64,000 nt of DNA from JAJDZL01 sp965221175. GTDB taxonomy: Bacteria > Pseudomonadota > Gammaproteobacteria > Arenicellales > JAJDZL01. How positions within the stretch are numbered: position 1 is the stretch's first letter; every line of letters starts with the position of its first letter. Positions 34,320 to 44,562 of the stretch are shown here, piece after piece. Under the pieces are notes generated by a model, which searched no databases, was not told where the DNA came from, and worked only from the letters and a program-made list of their open reading frames with translations. A program made the position numbers and the translations under genes. The stretch lies in assembly GCA_965221175.1 (NCBI GenBank), contig OZ244867.1, positions 496,001-560,000 of the forward strand, in the 5' to 3' direction.

Positions 34320-37300
34320 TTGAGCTTCGTTCACTTGCGTGTACACACGGAATACTCCGTGTCGGACAGCATCATCAAGGTGCGAGATCTAGTGTCACGA
34401 GTGGTGGAGTTCGGAATGCCTGCCGTCGGCGTAACGGATATTCACAATGTTTTCAGTGCAGTCAAGGTCTATTCGACGTGTCTGCAAATGGGTGTGAAAC
34501 CCATAATCGGCGTCGAGGTTCCAATCGAAAACGACGACAACCCTGTGTCACCTCATCACCTTGTATTGCTATGTCAGAACATTGAAGGCTACAGGGCCAT
34601 GTGTAAGTTGCTGAGTAAAGCGCATGATCAGACGAGGAATGGCGGAGTCCTTCAAGTTAAAAAGAAGTGGCTGACGCCAAGCTCTTGTGCAGGCTTGATC
34701 GCTCTTTCCGCTGCACAGCAGGGAAAAATTGGACAAAAACTGATTCACAACAGATTTGACGAAGCTCGCCAGACACTGCAAGAGTATCTGGCAATTTTTC
34801 AAGACCGATTCTATTTGGAAATTTCGAGAGTAGGGGGTGAATCTGAGGGTGTATACGGAGACGGCATTGCGGAACTTGCAGAGTCGACAGATACACCTAT
34901 CGTCGCCACCCATCATCCTCGATTTTTGAATAAGGATGATTTTGGCAAGCATGAAATCAAGGTGTGTATTCAGGACCATACGGTGCTGTCAGATACTCTG
35001 CGGCGCAAGAACTTCACTGTTCAGCAGTATTTGTGCTCTTCCGAAGAGATGGCGGAGAAATTTTCTGATATTCCAGCTGCAATCGAAAATTCCGTTGAAA
35101 TTGCCAAACGTTGCAATCTTCAATTTGAAACGAACAAGTTGCACATGCCAGCCTATCCGCAGACGATAGAGGAACCGAGCATTGACGAGTATCTTGGGAA
35201 ATTGAGCAGGAAGGGACTTCAAGAACGTCTGGGTGACCGCACTGATGAACGGTATGAGGTTCGTCTTGACGAAGAACTCAACATCATATACGAAACGGAC
35301 TATGCAGGCTACTTTCTCATCGTAGCGGAAATTATCGATTGGGCCAAGAAGAAAGGAATTCCAGTTGGCCCTGGTCGAGGTTCTGGAGCAGGATCACTTG
35401 TTGCCTACTGCCTGAACATCACGACGGTTGACCCGATTGAGCATGATTTAATTTTTGAGCGATTCTTGAATTCTCACCGAGTTTCTCCGCCGGATTTCGA
35501 TATTGATTTTTGTGTCAATGACAGAGACAACGTAATCGACCATGTTTCGGATACCTATGGAAAAGATCAGGTTGCACAAATTGTCACCTATAACACCATG
35601 GCCGCAAGGGCAGCGATCAGAGATGTAGGAAGGGCACTGAAACCGGACTATCTGTTCTATGATGAAATCGCACGGCTAATCCCCCGAGATCTCAATATTA
35701 CTTTGTCGCAGGCGATGGAGAGAAATTCCGAATTGAGACGTCGTTACGAAAGGGAACCGAGGGTCACGGAGTTGATTGATTCAGCTCAAACCCTGGAAGG
35801 TATGATTCGCAATGTCAGCAAACATCCTGGCGGCGTAGTGATTGCACCGTCGAGGATTACAAATTTTTCCGCACTGTTTGCGGACAGCGATGGTGGCAGA
35901 GATGTCACTCACTTCGATAAAGATGATCTTGAAGCAATTGGTCTGGTTAAGTTCGATTTTCTAGGCTTGACAACACTGACCACCATTGCCCACACCTTAA
36001 AAAACTTGCACGCAAAGCAGATTAAATCGGCACCGAGTTCCGATGAAGCGATTCTGCTGAATGACAAAAAAACTTTCGAATACATCTGTACCGGCAAGAC
36101 AGTGGGAATCTTCCAACTAGAGTCAAAAGGAATGCAGCGACTGATTGTTTCGATGCAACCAAGCGAATTCAATGATCTTGTTGCTCTGCTGGCATTGTTT
36201 CGGCCTGGGCCACTGCAGACTAACATGGATCAGATGTATATTGAAAATAGAAAAAATAAAAAATACAAGCTCTTACACAAAGATTTGAAAGAAATACTTG
36301 ATCAAACGCATGGTGTCATTCTATATCAGGAACAAGTCATGAAAATTGCCCAGGTCATGTCCGGATATTCGCTCGGGGAAGCGGATATTCTGCGCTGGGC
36401 AATGGGAAAGAAGGTTAAGAAGGAAATGCAGTCGCAACGCAAGCGGTTTGTCAAAGGTGCTATGGAAAAAGGTTATGAAGAGAAACTGGCGACTGATGTG
36501 TATGACCTGATAGAGAGTTTCGGAGGTTATGGCTTCAATAAATCACATTCAGTTGCTTATGCGATTCTGGCGTACCGCACTGCGTATCTGAAAACACACT
36601 TCCGTACCGAGTACTTGGCCGCCTGCATGACGGTGGATATGAGACAAGATACAATCGTAAAGATTTTCAATGACGCGAAAAATCAAGGAATCCGTTTTAT
36701 TCCTCCCGACATCAACAAGAGTGAATTTGGATTTGCAGCTATTAGTGACAACGAAATTCTGTACGGGCTCGGAGCCTTGAAGCAAATTGGTGCTTCAGTC
36801 GTGGAATCCGTTGTAGAGGCAAGAAACCAAGGCGGTGCATTCGTGAATTTACAGGATTTTTGTATGCGCATCAACCTGAATCAAGTTGGCAAAGCGGCGT
36901 GTCAGGCTTTAATCAATGCAGGTACTTTCGATTCAATCGATCCCAATCGGGCGCAACTGCTCAAGCATTTGGACAGTGCCTACGGAATGGCGCAACAAAG
37001 AGCCGAAGAAATAAATTCCGGACAGATGAGTTTGTTTGGCGATCAAAATGATGTCGAAGAGAGTGTTGTGCTGGAAAATGTCAAACCGTGGTCGCGAGGA
37101 GAACTGCTTCGACGGGAGTATGCCATTCTAGGTCTATATGTGAGCGGTCACCCGTTTGAACGATATGAGAACGAGCTGAGCACTTTGGTGACTGCAGGAA
37201 GAGTTGTCGAAATTAAAAAGAACACGCCGGAAAGGATGACTATTTGCGGATGGGTTGTAGATTTACAGATAGTCGATGCTAAGAAAGGCGGCAACAATGC

Positions 37301-37763
37301 CTACTTCGACCTTCAAGATGCCTCCGGGAATTTGTCAGTGGCTGTCTATTCCGAAGTATTTGAGCAATATTCTGATCGGCTGAAGGACAACCAACCAGTT
37401 GTTGTAGCGGGTTCAATGGTCAGGTTGAATTCAAACAGCGAAACCAGATTTGTTGCGAAGAGTGTTTATGATTTGGCGTCAATTCGAAAGTCTGCGTTGG
37501 CACAAGTCGTTCTTAAGCTCGGACACGGTAAGGTACAATATAGTCAACTACTTAGGGTCAAAGAGGTTGTCGAACTGTGTTCAGGGGGCAAGCATCGGAT
37601 CCGTGTTGACTATACCTCCGAGTGCGGAACCCAAGCGCGTTATTCATTAGACGACAATTGGCGTATAGAGATAAGTGACGAACTGTTGGACAATTTAAGA
37701 AACATTGTTGGTGATGAGTGCATACTCGTGGACTATTCAAGAGTTCAGTTGGAAATTAACTGA
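34320..37763 (+). CDS. dnaE: DNA polymerase III subunit alpha
   Basis: Catalytic subunit of the replicative polymerase. About 1147 residues (E. coli 1160). PHP domain at the N-terminus (SFVHLRVHTEYSV), polymerase core with the metal-binding aspartates in PPDFDIDFC, finger motif GPGRGSGAGSLVAYCL, helix-hairpin-helix region, and a C-terminal OB fold (MTICGWVVDLQIVD). TTG 34320 is chosen because the PHP domain starts at once and GAGAGG lies about 10 bases before; the frame is open to TTG 34296. No intein. Confidence 0.96.
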   Translation: MSFVHLRVHTEYSVSDSIIKVRDLVSRVVEFGMPAVGVTDIHNVFSAVKVYSTCLQMGVKPIIGVEVPIENDDNPVSPHHLVLLCQNIEGYRAMCKLLSKAHDQTRNGGVLQVKKKWLTPSSCAGLIALSAAQQGKIGQKLIHNRFDEARQTLQEYLAIFQDRFYLEISRVGGESEGVYGDGIAELAESTDTPIVATHHPRFLNKDDFGKHEIKVCIQDHTVLSDTLRRKNFTVQQYLCSSEEMAEKFSDIPAAIENSVEIAKRCNLQFETNKLHMPAYPQTIEEPSIDEYLGKLSRKGLQERLGDRTDERYEVRLDEELNIIYETDYAGYFLIVAEIIDWAKKKGIPVGPGRGSGAGSLVAYCLNITTVDPIEHDLIFERFLNSHRVSPPDFDIDFCVNDRDNVIDHVSDTYGKDQVAQIVTYNTMAARAAIRDVGRALKPDYLFYDEIARLIPRDLNITLSQAMERNSELRRRYEREPRVTELIDSAQTLEGMIRNVSKHPGGVVIAPSRITNFSALFADSDGGRDVTHFDKDDLEAIGLVKFDFLGLTTLTTIAHTLKNLHAKQIKSAPSSDEAILLNDKKTFEYICTGKTVGIFQLESKGMQRLIVSMQPSEFNDLVALLALFRPGPLQTNMDQMYIENRKNKKYKLLHKDLKEILDQTHGVILYQEQVMKIAQVMSGYSLGEADILRWAMGKKVKKEMQSQRKRFVKGAMEKGYEEKLATDVYDLIESFGGYGFNKSHSVAYAILAYRTAYLKTHFRTEYLAACMTVDMRQDTIVKIFNDAKNQGIRFIPPDINKSEFGFAAISDNEILYGLGALKQIGASVVESVVEARNQGGAFVNLQDFCMRINLNQVGKAACQALINAGTFDSIDPNRAQLLKHLDSAYGMAQQRAEEINSGQMSLFGDQNDVEESVVLENVKPWSRGELLRREYAILGLYVSGHPFERYENELSTLVTAGRVVEIKKNTPERMTICGWVVDLQIVDAKKGGNNAYFDLQDASGNLSVAVYSEVFEQYSDRLKDNQPVVVAGSMVRLNSNSETRFVAKSVYDLASIRKSALAQVVLKLGHGKVQYSQLLRVKEVVELCSGGKHRIRVDYTSECGTQARYSLDDNWRIEISDELLDNLRNIVGDECILVDYSRVQLEIN

Positions 37764-37821
37764 TTTTGCTGGACCTTGTAAGTAAACCGAATTCGCGCGG
37801 GCATGCGGTGGAGTTGAAATA

Positions 37822-38781
37822 GTGACAGTATTTCTGGATTTTGAAAAATCTGTTGCCGAAATAAATGCCAAGATTGAAGAGCTTCGGCGAGTCAACGACG
37901 ACTCCGGCGTTGATCTTTCCGATGAAATCTTACGACTGGAGAAAAGGAGCACTAAGCTGACTCAATCCATCTTTTCTTCGCTGACTCCATGGCAGGTTAC
38001 ACAGTTGGCACGGCATCCACTACGCCCCTATACATTGGACTACATAGAAAGAATCTTTACGGATTTCCAGGAAATTCATGGAGATCGGACTTTTGCAGAC
38101 GATCCCGCGATTGTAGCAGGACTGGCACGATTCAATGGACAGGGTGTAGCAGTAATTGGACACCAAAAGGGAAGAGATACAACTTCCAAACTGACTCGAA
38201 ATTTTGGCATGCCGAAACCGGAAGGCTACAGGAAAGCTCAGCGCGTAGTCAAGCTTGCTGAACAGTTTGAGCTACCAGTATTTACCTTTATTGATACACC
38301 TGGAGCATATCCTGGACTGGAAGCAGAAGCCCGAGGCCAGTGTGAGGCTATCGCGTCAATTTTGTTGACTTCTGTCAAAGCCAGATGTCCAATTATTGCG
38401 TCGGTGATTGGGGAAGGTGGTTCAGGTGGAGCGCTTGCCATAGGAATTGCGGATCATGTGTTAATGCTTGAGTATTCAACTTATTCTGTCATTTCACCGG
38501 AAGGGTGTGCATCCATTTTATGGAAAGACGCTGGTAAAGCCTCGGACGCAGCAGAGGTAATGGGACTGACATCGCAGACATTGGCGGAGAATGGGCTAAT
38601 TGATGCAATCGTTACCGAACCTTTGGGCGGTGCTCATCGAGATTACGATGAAGCGGCGAAAAGGTTAAAAGACCAGTTGGAAAGCGGATTCGATGAAGTG
38701 TCGGCTCACTCAACTGATCAACTTCTTGCACTTCGTCACAAACGGCTGATGTCGTACGGAGAATTTCAGCCTGTAAGTTGA
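37822..38781 (+). CDS. accA: Acetyl-CoA carboxylase carboxyltransferase subunit alpha
   Basis: With AccD it moves the carboxyl group from biotin to acetyl-CoA, making malonyl-CoA for fatty acid synthesis. 319 residues, normal. FLDFEKSVAEINAKIEELR is the usual start; GFYR-like GMPKPEGYRKAQRVVKLAE and EGGSGGALAIGIADHVLML carry the CoA-binding loops. GTG start at 37822 with a GGAG ribosome site. Order dnaE-accA-tilS is conserved. Confidence 0.96.
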   Translation: MTVFLDFEKSVAEINAKIEELRRVNDDSGVDLSDEILRLEKRSTKLTQSIFSSLTPWQVTQLARHPLRPYTLDYIERIFTDFQEIHGDRTFADDPAIVAGLARFNGQGVAVIGHQKGRDTTSKLTRNFGMPKPEGYRKAQRVVKLAEQFELPVFTFIDTPGAYPGLEAEARGQCEAIASILLTSVKARCPIIASVIGEGGSGGALAIGIADHVLMLEYSTYSVISPEGCASILWKDAGKASDAAEVMGLTSQTLAENGLIDAIVTEPLGGAHRDYDEAAKRLKDQLESGFDEVSAHSTDQLLALRHKRLMSYGEFQPVS

Positions 38782-38822
38782 GTTAGTTTAACAGATGATG
38801 ACTCAGCGGGGATTAGCATTAT

Positions 38823-40292
38823 TTGAGAACTTCGATCAACTTAGACGTAGTGGATCGGTGTAACGTCTTTAATTTATTCCTTCTCACATTGACAAATCTA
38901 GAATCCAGTAACCTGATCGACGTCTTGTCCGATGTTGTGGAGGTAAATGGAGGCACTGCCTTCTTGGTCGCGTATAGCGGCGGTGTGGATTCTTCGGTTT
39001 TGTTACATCTGCTGCACAGTGCGATAACCAACGACAGCTTTTCATTGACAGCCCTGCACATTGACCACGGCATTCATCCTCAATCCGGTAACTGGCTGGA
39101 ACATTGTGCGGAATTCTGTTACTCGCTTGGAGTCAATTTCAAGTCGACTCAGCTAAGCTTATCTCAACAATCCGAGAAAATCAGTGAAGACGATGCTCGA
39201 ATTGCCCGTTATGCATGGTTGGAAGCGCAAACTGAAAAAGGTGATGTTCTTTTGACTGCACATCATCAGAATGATCAGGCCGAAACTTTTCTACTCAATC
39301 TTATGCGCGGATCTGGCGCTAGAGGGCTATCTGCAATTCAGGTATCTAGGAATTTCGGCAAAGGTTTGCTTGTTCGCCCCATGTTGAATATTTCAAGAAG
39401 CCAGATTCTAGAGTATGCAGCCGAGCATGAGTTGAGTTATATAGAAGATCCGGCAAATTCAGATTTGCAGCACAATCGCAATTATATGCGTCAAGTAGTC
39501 ATCCCTTCTCTGGAACAGCGTTGGCCGTCGGCGGTTGAACTGATCAGTCATTCTGCTGCTCTCCTTGTCAAATCACGGAATCTGCAAGCAAGTCTCGCAC
39601 AAATGGATGCTGAATCCTGTAAATCTGAAGGCACAGGGTTTCTTAGCATTGGATATCAGTTGAATTTAGGTAAATTCCGTCTGCTTGATGAAGCTCGGCA
39701 AGTCAACTTGATTCGTTATTGGACGAAATTCCATTCGCTGCGGGAACCCGGCCAGCAGATAATAGATAATTTCCTTGACAAGGTTATTTCCAGGTGCAGC
39801 AAATTCATGGAAGTCGGCAGTGATGAATTAGGCTATCGAATCTACCTGTATCAAAATAATCTCTATCTTGCCAGAGCACGATGTTATCCCAACGCCGATC
39901 AATCGATTTCATGGAATTTGAAAGATGCGTTGTCACTGGAGTCTCTAGGACTGAAACTCATTCCAATCCATTCCGTTGGAGAAGGGCTAAGTTTTAATCG
40001 AATCATGGAAAACCTTTCCATTCGATTTCGAACTGGAGGTGAAAAGATCAAACTTCCGCAGCGTAATCATTCGACCTCACTGAAAAAATTGTATCAAGAG
40101 TATTCGATACCTCCTTGGGAGCGCAAAGTGCTGCCGCTTGTCTATTGTGGTGATGACCTGGCCGCCATTGCATCTTGGATGGTGTCAGAGCCGTATCAGG
40201 CGAAAGAAAGTGAACACAGTATTTCTTTCGCTATCGAACAAATTCCCGTTATCAAGCGAGCTGAGGGTGCGCCGCCTAATTCAGAGAAATAG
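38823..40292 (+). CDS. tilS: tRNA(Ile)-lysidine synthase
   Basis: Converts C34 of the CAU-anticodon isoleucine tRNA to lysidine, changing both charging and decoding; essential in most bacteria. Up to 489 residues. The PP-loop ATPase motif is AYSGGVDSSVLLH near residue 50, followed by ALHIDHGIHP and LLTAHHQNDQAETFLLNL; the C-terminal domain contains FRTGGEKIKLPQRN. The N-terminus is uncertain: TTG 38823 gives an unusually long lead before the PP-loop, and TTG 38889 would give a more typical one. Neither has a clear ribosome site. Confidence 0.93.
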   Translation: MRTSINLDVVDRCNVFNLFLLTLTNLESSNLIDVLSDVVEVNGGTAFLVAYSGGVDSSVLLHLLHSAITNDSFSLTALHIDHGIHPQSGNWLEHCAEFCYSLGVNFKSTQLSLSQQSEKISEDDARIARYAWLEAQTEKGDVLLTAHHQNDQAETFLLNLMRGSGARGLSAIQVSRNFGKGLLVRPMLNISRSQILEYAAEHELSYIEDPANSDLQHNRNYMRQVVIPSLEQRWPSAVELISHSAALLVKSRNLQASLAQMDAESCKSEGTGFLSIGYQLNLGKFRLLDEARQVNLIRYWTKFHSLREPGQQIIDNFLDKVISRCSKFMEVGSDELGYRIYLYQNNLYLARARCYPNADQSISWNLKDALSLESLGLKLIPIHSVGEGLSFNRIMENLSIRFRTGGEKIKLPQRNHSTSLKKLYQEYSIPPWERKVLPLVYCGDDLAAIASWMVSEPYQAKESEHSISFAIEQIPVIKRAEGAPPNSEK

Positions 40293-40482
40293 GACAATTG
40301 AGATCGATACGGTAACCCTGTAAGTCGCATATAATTGCAAGGCATGAATAGACAAGTAGATTGGAAAAGTCAAAATTTGGATTCGCTTTTCTGCCAGGTT
40401 GCGAGCTCGACCGCATCATCTATCTAAAAGATGATTCTTCTCATATTCTTTAGTTGGCTAAACTGTTCAAAATCAATCTGAA
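40293..40482. other. tilS-pyrG intergenic region with an inverted repeat
   Basis: ATCATCT (40416-40422) and AGATGAT (40430-40436) form a perfect 7-base stem with a 7-base loop, followed by a pyrimidine-rich stretch. It could be a weak terminator or attenuator before pyrG, but lacks a proper T-run and GC clamp. A TATAAT-like box at 40330-40335 has no good -35 partner. pyrG probably has its own promoter here. Confidence 0.3.
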
Positions 40483-42135
40483 GTGCCGAAGTTTGTATTT
40501 GTAACTGGTGGCGTGGTTTCTTCCCTGGGAAAGGGGATTGCTTCTGCTTCTCTGGCTGCTTTGCTGGAAGCACGCAAGATATCAGTGACACTGATCAAGC
40601 TTGATCCCTATATCAACGTTGATCCCGGCACCATGAGCCCCTTTCAGCATGGCGAAGTATTCGTTACTGTAGACGGGGCGGAAACTGATTTAGATCTCGG
40701 TCACTATGAACGATTCGTCAATGTACCGATGAAGCAGGTCAACAACTTCACAACCGGCAGAGTCTACGAAAGAGTGATTCGTCGCGAGCGGCGTGGAGAT
40801 TATCTGGGAAAGACCGTTCAGGTGATTCCTCATATTATTGATGAAATAAAGGCGTGCATCTATGAAGGGACGGGAGATTACGAGGTGGTGTTTGTCGAAA
40901 TTGGTGGTACCGTCGGAGATATTGAATCGCTGCCGTTTTTGGAGACTATTCGTCAGATGCGCATCGAATTAGGCACAGAAAATACTCTTTTTGTTCATCT
41001 TACTCTGGTACCAACGCTGGAGTATGCAGGTGAGATTAAGACCAAACCAACACAGCACTCGGTCAAAGAACTTCGTAGTATCGGTATACAGCCAGACATA
41101 CTTCTTTGTCGCACGGAAGTCCAGTTGCCGGACTCAGCCAGAAACAAGATTGCGCTGTTTACCAATGTCTCCGAAGACTCGGTAATCTCAGCACTTACGA
41201 CTGACAACATTTACTCCATACCGCAACTGTTTCATGAACAGGGAGTGGACGGTTTAATCGTAGATCGGCTGAACATTTCTGCAAATTCCATTGATCTTTC
41301 CGAGTGGCAGAATGTTGTGGACAGAAGTCAGCATACTTCCGACAACGTAGCCATCGCATTCGTTGGAAAGTACATGGACATTGCAGACTCCTACAAATCA
41401 TTGGCAGAGGCGATCATACACGCAGGAATGCAAACCCGTACAAAGATTGAAATTATGTACGTTGACGCTGAAAATTTAGAGACGGAAGGTGTTGGGCTAC
41501 TTTGTGCAGCGGATGCAATTATCGTTCCAGGTGGATTTGGGCAAAGAGGAACCTCTGGCAAGATTAATGCAGTCAAGTATGCTCGATTAAACGGTATCCC
41601 CTATCTTGGAATCTGTCTTGGTATGCAGATTGCTATGATCGAATTCGCACGAAATGTACTGAATCTTGAAGGTGCTCATAGCACAGAATTTGATTCAAGC
41701 ACCCCACATCCCGTTATCGCGCTGGTGTCAGAATGGCGAACTTTGGATGGAGTGCTTGAAACAAGGACCGAAAACGACCAGATGGGAGGCACGTTGCGGC
41801 TCGGTGCTCAAAGTGCAACGCTGTCACTGAATTCATTTGTACAAAAAATCTATGGTCAGAGCACAATACAGGAACGCCATCGTCATCGCTATGAATTTAA
41901 TAATCAATATCGCACACAGTTTGAGAAAGCCGGAATCAAGTTTTCAGGACTGTCCGACGATGACTTGGTCGAAACAGTGGAACTGCCTTCGCACAAATGG
42001 TTTGTTGGTTGCCAGTTTCATCCAGAATTTACTTCAACGCCTCGCAAAGGCCATCCCTTGTTCACGAATTTTGTCGAAGCTGCCCGCCAACACAGGCACT
42101 CTGTAACGATCCCCAAAAGAGTTACTGTCCATTGA
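40483..42135 (+). CDS. pyrG: CTP synthase
   Basis: Makes CTP from UTP, ATP and glutamine. 550 residues. The N-terminal synthase domain has the P-loop region GGVVSSLGKGIASASLAA. The C-terminal class I glutamine amidotransferase domain has the nucleophile Cys in GICLGMQIA and the His-Glu pair in FHPEF. GTG start at 40483. Followed with a 4-base overlap by kdsA; the block pyrG-kdsA-eno-ftsB is conserved in gammaproteobacteria. Confidence 0.97.
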   Translation: MPKFVFVTGGVVSSLGKGIASASLAALLEARKISVTLIKLDPYINVDPGTMSPFQHGEVFVTVDGAETDLDLGHYERFVNVPMKQVNNFTTGRVYERVIRRERRGDYLGKTVQVIPHIIDEIKACIYEGTGDYEVVFVEIGGTVGDIESLPFLETIRQMRIELGTENTLFVHLTLVPTLEYAGEIKTKPTQHSVKELRSIGIQPDILLCRTEVQLPDSARNKIALFTNVSEDSVISALTTDNIYSIPQLFHEQGVDGLIVDRLNISANSIDLSEWQNVVDRSQHTSDNVAIAFVGKYMDIADSYKSLAEAIIHAGMQTRTKIEIMYVDAENLETEGVGLLCAADAIIVPGGFGQRGTSGKINAVKYARLNGIPYLGICLGMQIAMIEFARNVLNLEGAHSTEFDSSTPHPVIALVSEWRTLDGVLETRTENDQMGGTLRLGAQSATLSLNSFVQKIYGQSTIQERHRHRYEFNNQYRTQFEKAGIKFSGLSDDDLVETVELPSHKWFVGCQFHPEFTSTPRKGHPLFTNFVEAARQHRHSVTIPKRVTVH

Positions 42136-42959
42136 AAATTGCAGGTAGATTAGTCGGTGCGAACAAACCGTTTTTTTTGTTTGCAGGACCTTGCGTGATC
42201 GAGTCCGAAGCGTTCGCATTCGATACCGCTGGCGAAGTCAAACGGATATGTGATAGCCTTTCCATTCCTTTCGCCTACAAATCATCGTACGACAAGGCCA
42301 ACAGGACGTCAATCGATTCATTTCGAGGCCCCGGCGTGGACGAGGGACTGGAAATTCTATCTGCAATCAGGACGAGAATGAATATTCCAGTGCTGACAGA
42401 TGTCCATGCACCGGCGGAGGCGAAGAAGGCGGCTGATTATATTGACATCATTCAAACCCCGGCCTTTCTGTGTCGTCAAACCGACTTAATTACAACTGCG
42501 GCTTCCACCGGTAAAATTGTAAACATCAAGAAAGCTCAGTTTTTGTCTCCGCATGAGATGAAACATGTTGTTGACAAGGCTGTTCGGGCAGGTGGCGAAG
42601 ACCGTATATTAGTCTGCGAACGCGGGTCAAGTTATGGTTGGAACAATCTTATTGTGGATATGCGATCTCTCGCCATTATGCGAGAAACCGGGTGTCCTGT
42701 AGTATTTGATGCAACCCATTCTGTTCAGTTGCCTGGAGGTAGCAATGGTGCATCAGGAGGGCAGCGGGAATTCGTTCCAGCATTGGCGCGCGCAGCTGTC
42801 GGATGCGGTATTGCTGGATTGTTTATCGAAACGCATCCTGACCCGGATTCTGCACCGAGCGATGGCCCGAATTCGTGGCCGCTTCAATCGTTGGCTGCGT
42901 TACTTGAAGATCTTATGGAAATTGATTTCGTAGTCAAAAATCGAATCAAGATCTTCTGA
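42132..42959 (+). CDS. kdsA: 3-deoxy-8-phosphooctulonate (KDO-8-P) synthase
   Basis: Condenses arabinose 5-phosphate and PEP to KDO-8-phosphate, the inner core sugar of LPS. About 275 residues. LFAGPCVIESE near the N-terminus, SYDKANRTS and the PDPDSAPSDGPNSWPL C-terminal segment are characteristic. TTG 42132 is chosen: it overlaps the pyrG stop (TTGA) and the family starts here. The frame is open to 41997, but that part lies within pyrG and has no family similarity. Confidence 0.95.
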   Translation: MKIAGRLVGANKPFFLFAGPCVIESEAFAFDTAGEVKRICDSLSIPFAYKSSYDKANRTSIDSFRGPGVDEGLEILSAIRTRMNIPVLTDVHAPAEAKKAADYIDIIQTPAFLCRQTDLITTAASTGKIVNIKKAQFLSPHEMKHVVDKAVRAGGEDRILVCERGSSYGWNNLIVDMRSLAIMRETGCPVVFDATHSVQLPGGSNGASGGQREFVPALARAAVGCGIAGLFIETHPDPDSAPSDGPNSWPLQSLAALLEDLMEIDFVVKNRIKIF

Positions 42960-42978
42960 GTCGAAAATAGCAGAGCCA

Positions 42979-44265
42979 ATGAGTACGGTAACAATTTCAC
43001 ACATACGGGCTCTTGAGATTCTGGATTCCCGAGGAAACCCTACGGTAGAAGCAGAAGTGGTCTTGAGTGATGGTTCCCGCGGCTGGGCGGCAGTGCCGTC
43101 AGGTGCATCGACGGGCGTCAGGGAAGCGGTTGAACTGCGCGATGGTGACAAGAGTCGTTTTGCCGGTAAAGGTGTACAGATTGCAGTTTCGAATGTAAAC
43201 ACAAAAATTGCCAAGAAGTTGCGCGGCACGAACCCATTTGATCAACTTGCTATCGACAAGGCAATGATCGATCTGGATGGAACAGACAACAAGAGTCGAC
43301 TTGGAGCAAATGCCATCCTGTCTGTCTCAATGGCAACTGCACGAGCCGCAGCAAATTCCAGGAATCTTCCCCTGTATCAGTATCTTGGAAACGAAAAATC
43401 AATGACCCTGCCGATTCCATATTTCAATATTCTGAACGGTGGTGCGCATGCGAACAACAGCATTGACGTTCAGGAGTTCATGATTGTTCCTTTGGGTGCG
43501 TCGAATTTCAGCGAAGGGCTGCAGGCTGGAGTAGAGATTTACCATTCTCTGAGACAATTGCTGAATACGCGAGGCTACAGTACCGCAGTAGGAGATGAAG
43601 GGGGATTTGCGCCGAATTTGAACTCAAATCAGCACGCATTGCATATCATTTGCGAGGCAATTGAACAGGCCGGTTTTGTACCGGGCAAGGAGATCGGAAT
43701 CGCACTTGATGTTGCGAGCTCTGAACTCAGAAAAAATGACCGATATTATCTGGCTTCCGAAGATATCGACTTAACCGCCGATGAACTGACTGACTATCTG
43801 GAATCTTGGGTTGATCGCTTTCCCATTATTTCAATTGAAGATGGGATGGCAGAACAGGATTGGGATGGATGGCGCTCGCTAAGCGCCCGACTCGGAAAAC
43901 GCGTTCAACTAGTAGGCGATGATGTCTTTGTTACCAATCCAGCAATTCTGCGAGAAGGAATCGAACAATCCATTGGCAATGCAATTCTGATCAAACTGAA
44001 TCAGGTCGGGACTCTGACTGAAACATTGGAGACAGTCCGCATAGCGCAGGCAGCAGGCTACGGCGTCATGATTTCACACAGATCTGGGGAAACAGAAGAT
44101 TCAGCTATTGCTGATCTGTCAGTAGCAACAGCTGCTAGCCAGATCAAAACCGGTGCTCCTTGCCGTTCCGAGAGAACGGCAAAATATAATCGTTTGCTGC
44201 AGATTGAAGCGCAGCTTCGCGGTGGAGCAATTTATCCGCACTGGCAATCTATAGTACGAGGTTGA
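42979..44265 (+). CDS. eno: Enolase
   Basis: Interconverts 2-phosphoglycerate and PEP. In E. coli it is also part of the RNA degradosome. 428 residues. LDSRGNPTVEAEV, the SGASTG mobile loop, VGDEGGFAPN and the C-terminal ISHRSGETED are all intact. Lies 19 bases after kdsA, which uses its product PEP. Confidence 0.97.
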   Translation: MSTVTISHIRALEILDSRGNPTVEAEVVLSDGSRGWAAVPSGASTGVREAVELRDGDKSRFAGKGVQIAVSNVNTKIAKKLRGTNPFDQLAIDKAMIDLDGTDNKSRLGANAILSVSMATARAAANSRNLPLYQYLGNEKSMTLPIPYFNILNGGAHANNSIDVQEFMIVPLGASNFSEGLQAGVEIYHSLRQLLNTRGYSTAVGDEGGFAPNLNSNQHALHIICEAIEQAGFVPGKEIGIALDVASSELRKNDRYYLASEDIDLTADELTDYLESWVDRFPIISIEDGMAEQDWDGWRSLSARLGKRVQLVGDDVFVTNPAILREGIEQSIGNAILIKLNQVGTLTETLETVRIAQAAGYGVMISHRSGETEDSAIADLSVATAASQIKTGAPCRSERTAKYNRLLQIEAQLRGGAIYPHWQSIVRG

Positions 44266-44268
44266 GCT

Positions 44269-44562
44269 TTGAGTAGACGAAACAAAAATTTATTCGCATT
44301 CATTGTAGTCGCAGCGTTGGCGATCGGATTACAGTATACGTTCTGGTTTGGAAAACATTCAGTTTCAACTCTGAAGGAAACTCGATCGTTAATTGAATTG
44401 GAAACTGCCCACAATACAGATATTACGAAAAGAAACAATATTGTGAAAGCGGAAATTATCGATCTGAAAACTGGTGATGAGACAATGGAAGAGCGAGCTA
44501 GAATGGAACTGGGACTAGTTAAGGAAGGCGAGACATTCTATCGGATTGTCGAGGCCGAATGA
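44269..44562 (+). CDS. ftsB: Cell division protein FtsB
   Basis: Small bitopic membrane protein of the FtsQLB divisome complex. 97 residues: short cytoplasmic N-terminus, one membrane helix (LFAFIVVAALAIGLQYTFWF), a coiled coil (about 35-75), then the conserved EERARMELGLVKEGETFY patch. TTG start at 44269, 3 bases after eno. In many relatives ispD follows; here it does not. Confidence 0.92.
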   Translation: MSRRNKNLFAFIVVAALAIGLQYTFWFGKHSVSTLKETRSLIELETAHNTDITKRNNIVKAEIIDLKTGDETMEERARMELGLVKEGETFYRIVEAE

